Of a DNA stretch of 5,862 nt, positions 1-5,212 are shown in pieces. Location: the NCBI GenBank assembly GCA_043804635.1, contig JAZDIU010000062.1, positions 1-5,862 on the forward strand, read 5' to 3'. The stretch comes from JAZDIU01 sp043804635. GTDB taxonomy: Bacteria; Chloroflexota; Dehalococcoidia; Dehalococcoidales; UBA2162. How positions within the stretch are numbered: the first letter of the stretch is position 1; the number at the start of each line of letters is the position of its first letter. The notes beneath the pieces were generated by a model, which made no database searches, had not been told where the DNA came from, and saw only the letters and a program-made list of their open reading frames with translations. The position numbers and the translations under genes were made by a program.

Positions 1-472
1 ATCGCAGGATATTACCTGGGCGCCGGTTATGGAGCAGCTACCGCTAGAAGCCAAAAAGGGAACCGTAATGATAAGTAAATCGTGGGATGAGATTGCGAGG
101 TGGATGGGAGCTGACCCCAAAGTCCTGAAGGCAACGATAGACGAATACAACTCTTTCTGCGATAAAGGGCATGACGCACTTTTTGTAAAAGATCAGAGAT
201 TTCTCAAACCTCTGCGGACGCCGCCTTACTACGCAGTCAGATATCATCAGACTTTACTCGATACGATGGGTGGCATCAAAGCTAACCACCATCTTGAAGT
301 GCTTAATGCTGAGGATAAGCCAATTCCCGGACTGTATGCAGCGGGAGCCTGCGTCGGGGGACATCAATCACAGACTTATTGTTACCGGCTTACCGGCAGT
401 ATGTTCGGCTTCGCCCTTAGTTCAGGACGGATTGCGGCGGAATGTGCGGCTAAGTATATAGCTGGGAACTAA
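1..472 (+). CDS. FAD-dependent oxidoreductase, fumarate reductase/3-ketosteroid dehydrogenase type, C-terminal part (5' end outside window)
   Basis: The reading frame is open from base 2 to the TAA at 470-472 and gives the last 156 residues; the ATG at 29 is internal, because the codons before it (reading DITWAPV) match the paralogue downstream. The fragment covers the end of the substrate-cap region and the C-terminal FAD-binding return, with DTMGG, the PIPGLYAAG strand-turn and a final SGRIAAE helix typical of the FAD_binding_2 family (flavoproteins of the fumarate reductase/succinate dehydrogenase and 3-ketosteroid dehydrogenase group). It is about 75% identical by hand count to the gene at 611-2059, with one single-residue indel. 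Most nucleotide differences fall in third codon positions, so both copies have been under protein-level selection. A difference from the paralogue is Arg (codon 386-388) in the YRLTGS stretch, where the other copy has Ala. The substrate is unknown. The enzyme family and the truncation by the window edge are secure. Confidence 0.9.
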   Translation, partial: SQDITWAPVMEQLPLEAKKGTVMISKSWDEIARWMGADPKVLKATIDEYNSFCDKGHDALFVKDQRFLKPLRTPPYYAVRYHQTLLDTMGGIKANHHLEVLNAEDKPIPGLYAAGACVGGHQSQTYCYRLTGSMFGFALSSGRIAAECAAKYIAGN

Positions 473-588
473 AATCCGAAATCCGAAGCACGAATTCCGA
501 AACAAATTCGAAGCATTAATGACCAAATTACTAAAACGTTTGGAATTTTTTAGTTTGTTTCGAATTTCGAAATTCGATATTCGTATTT
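472..588. repeat. Imperfect long inverted repeat in the spacer between the two flavoprotein genes
   Basis: The arms 472-506 and 554-588 pair imperfectly: CGAAACAAA at 498-506 faces TTTGTTTCG at 554-562 exactly, and further out TCGAA-type blocks continue to pair with small mismatches and bulges, roughly 26 of 35 positions. The loop is about 47 bp. The left arm starts with a direct 7-bp repeat, ATCCGAA at 474-480 and 481-487, and the element begins at the last base of the upstream stop codon. It is AT-rich and lacks a GC-rich stem with a following T-run, so it does not look like an ordinary rho-independent terminator. It resembles intergenic ATCCGAA/TTCGAA-rich repeats that I recall from several metagenome-derived bacterial genomes. 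A MITE-like or REP-like repeat is the best guess, but a single copy in the window cannot prove that it is repeated. Confidence 0.6.
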
Positions 589-598
589 AAATCTGTCC

Positions 599-606
599 GG
601 GGAGGG
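599..606 (+). promoter_or_regulatory. Shine-Dalgarno sequence that fixes a TTG start
   Basis: GGGGAGGG lies four bases before the TTG at 611. No in-frame ATG occurs upstream in the spacer, and the first downstream ATG (codon 36) would remove the dinucleotide-binding glycines. The strong site therefore decides in favour of the TTG start. Confidence 0.8.
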
Positions 607-610
607 TATC

Positions 611-2059
611 TTGGTTGCCGAAAAGAGTCCAGAAATCTTAAAGACTGACATTGTTGTCATTGGCGGGGGTGGGGCCGGTCTATCTGCTGCTGCCCAGGCT
701 GCTGAGCTAGGGATGAAGGTTATTGTCCTGGAAAAGCGGCGTGTCACCGGCGGAAATACAGCAATGGCGCACGGCTTTTTTGCCGCCGAAAGTCCGGCTC
801 AAAAGCGGAGGATGATAGATGCTCCGAAGGATGAGCTTTTTAAGTTCTGGATGGACTATCATCACTGGACGGTCAATCCCAGACTCGTCCGTGCCTTTAT
901 CGATAAATCGGCTGATACAGTGCGGTGGCTGGAAGAAAAGGGGCTTAATATAGACTTGATGCCGGCGGTAAACCCCTGGTATTTTTACCGGACCTTTCAC
1001 ATGGCATTCGGTGCGGGCAGGACGGTCGTCAAAGTACTAGAGAAGAGTTGCCAAGACCTGAGAATCAAGGTGCTTTACCAGAGTTCGGCAAAGAAGCTCT
1101 TAACCGATAGAAAAGGAAACGTCAACGGAGTTTTAGCCGCTACGAAAGACGGGGAACTAAAGGTGGAGGCAAAGGCGGTTATTATTTCTACGGGAGGGTA
1201 TGGCGGTAATAAAAAATTGCTGAAGAAGCATTGTCCTCAATTCAGCGAGAATACCACTTACGTCGGGCTAAAAGAGTTGACCGGAGACGGATTGCTGATG
1301 GCGACTGAAATCGGCGCGACAACGGAAGGCCTTGGACTGCCCCATTACTGGGGACACCGATATTCCGGGTCTTACCTCGTAAATCTGGTCAACCAGCGAC
1401 CCGAGGCAATCTGGGTAAATAAAAATGGCGAGCGGTATTGCGATGAGGGCATTCTCTTCGATATGGGGCTTCGGGGTAATCTGATAGACAGGCAGCCGGG
1501 CAAGCTATCTTATACCATAATCGACGAGCAGATTAAAAAGAATTTGCTTAAAGAGGGAGTTATCGGGGCTCAGGTATCTCTCCGGTGGGGTCCGCCGGAT
1601 ATGACGTGGGCACCGGTTATGGAACAACTGCCGTTAGAAGTAAAAGGTGGAAACGTTAAAATAGGTTCGTTAGCGGAGATTTCCAAATGGATGGGAGCTT
1701 CTCCGGCAACATTGAAAGCAACGGTCGACGAATACAATATCTATTGCGACTGCGGACATGACGCACTTTTTGTCAAGGACAGGAGATTCCTGCAACCACT
1801 ACGCACGCCACCCTATTATGCGGTTAAATTCGAACAGACCCTACTGGATACGATGGGTGGTATTAAGACCAATCACCATCTGGAAATTCTCAATACTCGA
1901 GATAAGCCGATTCCCGGACTTTATGCGGCCGGTGTATGCGTCGGCGGGCACCAATCGGCAGAGTATGATTTCGCTCTTTCCGGGAGTATGTTCGGCTTTG
2001 CTCTGAATTCAGGAAGGATTGCTGCGGAAAGCGCGGCTAAATACATAGCCGGAAGATAA
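611..2059 (+). CDS. FAD-dependent oxidoreductase, fumarate reductase/3-ketosteroid dehydrogenase type (complete)
   Basis: This 482-residue protein has the full FAD_binding_2 layout. The N-terminal Rossmann motif IGGGGAGLSAA (residues 17-27) is followed by VLEK with Glu41 for the FAD ribose. TGGNTAMAHG (47-56) comes next, then the STGGYGGN turn (193-200) and GDGLLMATEIGA (225-236). A cap region spans about 240-400, and DTMGG, PIPGLYAAG and the SGRIAAE helix close the FAD site at the C terminus. Family members transfer hydride between FAD and a C=C or C-C bond of a substrate such as fumarate, a ketosteroid or another enone. There is no signal peptide, heme-binding CxxCH or FMN attachment site, so a soluble cytoplasmic enzyme using an external redox partner is likely. 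The His and Arg that bind and protonate fumarate in flavocytochrome c reductases are not evident: DTMGG replaces the usual HTMGG, and Ala455 stands where an Arg is expected. It is therefore probably not a fumarate reductase. Start is TTG with a strong ribosome site. It is the tandem paralogue of the truncated gene upstream. Confidence 0.92.
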   Translation: MVAEKSPEILKTDIVVIGGGGAGLSAAAQAAELGMKVIVLEKRRVTGGNTAMAHGFFAAESPAQKRRMIDAPKDELFKFWMDYHHWTVNPRLVRAFIDKSADTVRWLEEKGLNIDLMPAVNPWYFYRTFHMAFGAGRTVVKVLEKSCQDLRIKVLYQSSAKKLLTDRKGNVNGVLAATKDGELKVEAKAVIISTGGYGGNKKLLKKHCPQFSENTTYVGLKELTGDGLLMATEIGATTEGLGLPHYWGHRYSGSYLVNLVNQRPEAIWVNKNGERYCDEGILFDMGLRGNLIDRQPGKLSYTIIDEQIKKNLLKEGVIGAQVSLRWGPPDMTWAPVMEQLPLEVKGGNVKIGSLAEISKWMGASPATLKATVDEYNIYCDCGHDALFVKDRRFLQPLRTPPYYAVKFEQTLLDTMGGIKTNHHLEILNTRDKPIPGLYAAGVCVGGHQSAEYDFALSGSMFGFALNSGRIAAESAAKYIAGR

Positions 2060-2080
2060 ATCTTTCATCACGCCCACAAA

Positions 2081-2722
2081 TTAGTATTTTCTTCCTCGGC
2101 TTCCGATTCGTAATAAGAAGGTGAGAATCATACCGGTAATAAAACCTCCGATGTGTGCCATATAAGCGATTCCAGCCTCCTCAGCACTTCCTATGGAACC
2201 TACACCAAAGAAGAACTGTAAGATAATCCATACCCCGATAACGATTAACGCCGGTAACGGGATGATAAAAAATCCCATTAACACACTCACCCGAGACCTC
2301 GGGAACATTATGATGTATGCCCCCAAAACTCCGGCAACCGCACCGGAAGCTCCTAAGGTAGGCATATTTGAGCTTAAGTTAAACATCATCTGAACCAGCA
2401 TTGCGACGAAACCGCATACCAGATAAAAGACGACGAACTTAAAGTGCCCGAACTGGTCTTCGACGTTATCGCCGAATATCCATAAATACAGCATATTACC
2501 GATAATGTGCAGCCAGCCGCCGTGCATGAACATTGAGGTGAACAGGGTAGGAAAATCGGCTATCGGATTTTGAAGAAAGCGGCTGGCGACAAACGACCAC
2601 CTGATAACAAAAGATTCGTCATGTGTCAATTCCAGGAAGAAAACGGCGAAGTTTAACAGGATTAGAGCATAGGTAAACCAAGGAATAGTTCTATGCGGAT
2701 TTCTATCACTGAGCGGCAGCAT
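2081..2722 (-). CDS. Rhomboid family intramembrane serine protease
   Basis: A 213-residue polytopic membrane protein with the rhomboid active site: HGGWLHIIGN (67-76; His72 and oxyanion-hole Asn76), GASG (124-127) with nucleophile Ser126, and AHIGG with catalytic His190. About six hydrophobic segments are visible, near residues 13-31, 55-82, 93-115, 122-140, 147-173 and 186-205, giving the basic six-helix bacterial core with no extra N- or C-terminal domain. Rhomboids cleave transmembrane segments of other membrane proteins within the lipid bilayer; the substrate here is unknown. The short C terminus is basic (RIGSRGRKY), which suits a cytoplasmic end. The gene is convergent with the flavoprotein gene (21 bp between stop codons) and lies 128 bp beyond the end of the BKACE gene on the same strand, so it could be read by transcription from there or have its own promoter. 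No strong Shine-Dalgarno sequence precedes the ATG. Confidence 0.95.
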   Translation of the reverse strand: MLPLSDRNPHRTIPWFTYALILLNFAVFFLELTHDESFVIRWSFVASRFLQNPIADFPTLFTSMFMHGGWLHIIGNMLYLWIFGDNVEDQFGHFKFVVFYLVCGFVAMLVQMMFNLSSNMPTLGASGAVAGVLGAYIIMFPRSRVSVLMGFFIIPLPALIVIGVWIILQFFFGVGSIGSAEEAGIAYMAHIGGFITGMILTFLLRIGSRGRKY

Positions 2723-2850
2723 GCTAATTATCTTACTTTATCTTGTTAATATTTTTTATGCTACAAAATGTACACAATCGTACCGTATTCGTCACGGCGT
2801 TAATTACGGCGTTTCATTTGCGGCTGAAATAAACTAGACTGGTAGAATTT
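2723..2850. other. Intergenic spacer between BKACE and rhomboid genes
   Basis: This is an AT-rich 128-bp stretch with no convincing open frame. It holds an 8-bp direct repeat, ACGGCGTT at 2794-2801 and 2806-2813, spaced 12 bp start to start, which could be a repeated operator half-site but may be chance. I see no GC-rich hairpin followed by T residues that would end the BKACE transcript, and only poor matches to promoter hexamers on the minus strand ahead of the rhomboid gene. Confidence 0.4.
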
Positions 2851-3787
2851 TTAATAATTTACTTTATCTTTCCCCTTTAGACCCAGAATCTTTCTGGCTT
2901 CGTCAGGAGTGGCGATTTCCCGGCCAAGTTCTTTAGCAATCCTGACTACTTTGGCGACCAGTTCGGCGTTGCTCTTGGCTAAGACTCCACGCTCGATAAA
3001 AATATTATCCTCAAACCCAACCCGGACGTGCCCACCCATCATCATACCCAGCGTCGCCACATTAAACTCGGCGGGGTAGCCGGCACCAATAACCGACCAC
3101 TGAAAATTACCGAGTCCGAACAGGCGGTCGGCGGTCTGCTTCATAAACATAATATTTTCTAAATCTGTGCCAATGCCGCCCAGGATACCGGTGACAAACT
3201 GTATCCAAAGCGGCGGTTTTATCAGGCCTTCCTTGAGCATAAAAGCCATATTATAGAGGTGTCCCACGTCATAGGCTTCGTGCTCTGCCTTGGTATTATT
3301 TTCTTTCATCGTTTTACAAAAAGTCTCGATATCGGCGAAATTATTCCTGAAGATGAACTCCTTGGTGCTCTCGGCGAACTCTTTTTCCCACGGATATTTA
3401 TAGTCGGAATCCTTATAGCGCCGGGTTATGGGATGGATGGAAAAATTGATAGAGCCCATATTGAACGAAGCCAGCTCCGGCTTAAGGGCGGGGACTACCC
3501 TGACTCTTTCTTCGGCGCTCATATACATCGTGCCGCCGGTAGTAACGCAGACAATGGCGTTAGTCCTCGCTTTGATGAGGCTAGCGATTTCCCCGATATA
3601 CCTCGGGGTCGGTAGTTGGCCGGCCGGTCTTCGGGTCTCTGCCGTGGACGTGGATTGAGGCGGCACCGGCATCGGCGGCACGCACTGCCTCATCGGCAAT
3701 CTGCTCCGGTGTTAAAGGCAGATATGGTGTCTGAGTCGGTAGCGTAATATTCCCGGTTAATGCGGCCGTGATAATAAGTTTTTCCAT
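2851..3787 (-). pseudogene. 3-keto-5-aminohexanoate cleavage enzyme family (BKACE), interrupted by a frameshift
   Basis: BKACE enzymes are zinc-dependent Claisen-type lyases that join a beta-keto acid with acetyl-CoA to give acetoacetate and a new acyl-CoA. The gene reads in two frames. The ATG at 3787 opens 65 good family residues (MEKLIITAALTG, the TPEQIADEAVRAADAGAA helix, and SIHVHGRDP with zinc ligands His46 and His48) and then meets TAG at 3581-3583. The match resumes at EIASLI (codon 3591-3589) in another frame and runs to the TAA at 2851-2853. Skipping base 3592 restores a 311-residue protein of normal length, with TTGG (82-85), MGS (111-113) and RVGFEDNIF, whose Glu259 is the third zinc ligand and Asp260 the catalytic acid. 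Residue 14 is Ile, where the characterised Kce enzyme has a substrate-binding Glu, so the natural substrate is probably different. AGGGGGA lies six bases before the ATG. It is the last gene of the run, 20 bp after the acetyltransferase. It could be a real pseudogene or a one-base sequence error; good conservation after the shift favours error or a recent mutation. Confidence 0.9.
3591..3594 (-). other. Frameshift site in BKACE (extra G in a GGGG run)
   Basis: On the minus strand the run reads TATCGGGGAAATC. The upstream frame gives Tyr-Arg-Gly-Asn-Arg-stop, while removal of one G gives Tyr-Arg-Glu-Ile-Ala-Ser, the expected family sequence. Identity to the family on either side of the run places the insertion here to within a few bases. 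Confidence 0.85.
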
Positions 3788-3807
3788 TTTTATCCCCCTA
3801 TTAATCT

Positions 3808-4254
3808 CTATAGGTATAGCCTGAACCCGTGTGACGATGACTTGAAACCAATCGAGTTATAAAACTTATGCGCCTGCTCCCTTCTATTATCGCTGGTCAG
3901 CGCAATTTTATAGCAGCCGGCTTCTTTAGCGCGGGCGATGACATATTCCATCAACAGCTTGCCGATGCCCCGGCTACGGCGCTTCTCATCGACGACGACG
4001 TATTCCACCACGGCGAACGGGGAAGTGCCGTGGGCAAAGCCCGGCAAGATAGCCAGCACTGTCGTGCCGATGACTTCTCCATTCTCTTCGGCAACCAGCA
4101 GCTCATATCCCGGAACTTTTTTCATTCCTTCCAGGATTTCGCAGCAGTCTTCAACCGGGGGTTTCCGGTGTTCTTCAGGACTGAAAGAAAGCTGTTTATA
4201 AAGCTCCAGAATACGGGGAATATCTTTTTTGGTCGCCTGTCTGATGGTTGCCAT
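3808..4254 (-). CDS. GNAT family N-acetyltransferase
   Basis: From the ATG at 4254 this gene encodes 148 residues with a single GNAT fold. The N terminus MATIRQATKKDIPRILELY is the usual strand 1 and helix 1. AVVEYVVVDEKRRSRGIG (81-98) is motif A, in which R93-S-R-G-I-G98 forms the acetyl-CoA pyrophosphate loop. LTSDNRREQAHKFYNSIGF (119-137) is motif B with the Tyr132 region and the final GF strand. An upstream in-frame ATG at 4284 would add ten lysine- and arginine-rich residues that overlap the dehydrogenase gene. The start at 4254 is preferred because it forms a TAATG overlap with the dehydrogenase stop, has AAAAGG about nine bases ahead and begins where the family normally begins. The acceptor is unknown; small GNATs modify amines, amino acids or protein N termini. 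Tight coupling suggests it is co-translated with the catabolic genes. Confidence 0.9.
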   Translation of the reverse strand: MATIRQATKKDIPRILELYKQLSFSPEEHRKPPVEDCCEILEGMKKVPGYELLVAEENGEVIGTTVLAILPGFAHGTSPFAVVEYVVVDEKRRSRGIGKLLMEYVIARAKEAGCYKIALTSDNRREQAHKFYNSIGFKSSSHGFRLYL

Positions 4255-4256
4255 TA
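4252..4256 (-). promoter_or_regulatory. TAATG stop/start overlap (translational coupling)
   Basis: The TAA of the dehydrogenase gene (4256-4254) and the ATG of the acetyltransferase gene (4254-4252) share one A. This arrangement usually allows terminating ribosomes to restart and supports a common transcript. Confidence 0.75.
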
Positions 4257-5204
4257 GGCTTTGCCTTTTTCTCTTTTGTTCCACTCGATGAGGTATTCCA
4301 GAAGATTACGCCGGGACTTTTCTATATCTTGAGTCGACCACGTCTGGAAACCTTTCCCGGTTTTAAATCCCAGCTCACCTCGTTTCACCTTTTCTTTAAG
4401 CAGGGGCGAAGGCTCCTGACAAGATTCCAGATGCTTCAGAATATAATCGTGGATGGACAGCGTCAGGTCGAGGCCGACCATATCCGCATTCTCGATAGGG
4501 CCTAAAACCGGCAGGCGGATGGCAAAGCTATTCTTGATTGCCTCGTCTACGGTGGCGGCATCGGCAATGCCGTGTTCGATAATAGAGATCGCCTCCCGCC
4601 ACAGGGCGTGCTGGAGCCGGTTAGCAATAAAGCCGGGGACGTCTTTCATCACTTTCACCGGGTGCTTCCCGGCTTTTTTTAAGAGAAAGCAGGTTATATC
4701 CAATGTTTCACTGGAGGTTTCCTTCCCTTTAACGACTTCCACCAGCGGAATCAGGTAAGGAGGATTCCAGAAATGAGTCCCCACGATTCTTTCTTTAAGG
4801 CGGCTTTTAGCGGCGATTTCAGTGATGCTGATTACAGAGGTATTGGTGGCTAAAATAGTATCCGGCGAGCAAAGTCGGTCTAAATCCTGAAAGATTTTCT
4901 GTTTTAGTTCCAAATTTTCGGAGACAGCTTCTATCACCAGTTGGGCATCGGAAGTGGCTTCGCCCATATTCGTGGTGGTCTTGATACGGCTGATGGCTGG
5001 CTCGATTTCGCCTTTACGCATAATCCCTTTGCTAGACATCAGGGAGAGGTTAGACCTGACATTAGCTATAGCCTTCGTTAAATATTCTTCTTTTATATCC
5101 AGCAGGCGAACACTGAAATTATTGACGGCGAAAACCTGGGCAATACCATGTCCCATCAGACCGGCACCGATTATCGAAATACGGCTAATGTTTTCTGCTT
5201 TCAT
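4254..5204 (-). CDS. 3-hydroxyacyl-CoA dehydrogenase family protein (NAD-dependent beta-hydroxy acid or acyl-CoA dehydrogenase)
   Basis: This 316-residue enzyme oxidises a beta-hydroxy group to a beta-keto group with NAD. The N-terminal Rossmann domain has IIGAGLMGHGIA (11-22) and Asp36 at the end of the second strand, which favours NAD over NADP. VIEAVSENLELK (90-101) and NTS with Ser123 follow. The catalytic pair is His144 in GTHFWNP and Glu156 in LVEVV, with Asn195 in FIANR. The C-terminal helical domain carries GPIENADMVGLD and the closing GFKTGKGFQTW. The stretch after the catalytic His reads NPPYLIPLVEVV; classical fatty-acid enzymes have a Met-containing NPxxxMxLxEV there, while lambda-crystallin/L-gulonate and carnitine dehydrogenases have NPPxxxPLVE. 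A free beta-hydroxy acid is therefore as plausible a substrate as a CoA ester. The ATG is eight bases after the cyclase stop, with only a weak AGG at 5212-5214 overlapping that stop, so translation may depend on coupling. Confidence 0.93.
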   Translation of the reverse strand: MKAENISRISIIGAGLMGHGIAQVFAVNNFSVRLLDIKEEYLTKAIANVRSNLSLMSSKGIMRKGEIEPAISRIKTTTNMGEATSDAQLVIEAVSENLELKQKIFQDLDRLCSPDTILATNTSVISITEIAAKSRLKERIVGTHFWNPPYLIPLVEVVKGKETSSETLDITCFLLKKAGKHPVKVMKDVPGFIANRLQHALWREAISIIEHGIADAATVDEAIKNSFAIRLPVLGPIENADMVGLDLTLSIHDYILKHLESCQEPSPLLKEKVKRGELGFKTGKGFQTWSTQDIEKSRRNLLEYLIEWNKREKGKA

Positions 5205-5212
5205 ACCAGTGC

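Noticed and set aside
371..391. Compensated frameshift in the first flavoprotein copy where it departs from the second
   Set aside because: Both copies have 21 bases here, with Tyr and Leu in register and nucleotides alignable in frame, so ordinary substitution explains it.
555..583. Promoter-like TTGTTT and TATTCG with 17-bp spacing ahead of the second flavoprotein gene
   Set aside because: Each hexamer matches the consensus at only about three of six positions, and the sequence is part of the inverted repeat, so this is not better than chance.
472..590. Inverted repeat as a rho-independent terminator
   Set aside because: The stem is AT-rich and mismatched, the loop is long, and the T-run at 546-551 lies in the loop rather than after the stem.
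2060..2080. Bidirectional terminator between the convergent flavoprotein and rhomboid genes
   Set aside because: The 21-bp gap contains no inverted repeat that could form a stable stem.
3585..3600. Programmed +1 ribosomal frameshifting in the BKACE gene
   Set aside because: No stop codon sits at the shift point, no classical slippery context or stimulatory hairpin is evident, and family members are encoded in a single frame; an insertion or sequence error is simpler.
3259..3615. Plus-strand open frame opposite the BKACE gene
   Set aside because: It lies entirely antisense to recognisable BKACE sequence, and its translation shows no family motif or ribosome site.
3868..4257. Plus-strand open frame opposite the GNAT gene
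   Set aside because: It mirrors a clear acetyltransferase on the minus strand and shows no recognisable domain.
4255..4284. Alternative upstream start for the GNAT gene at 4284
   Set aside because: It would add a basic ten-residue tail overlapping the dehydrogenase, while the TAATG start at 4254 fits the family N terminus and has a ribosome site.
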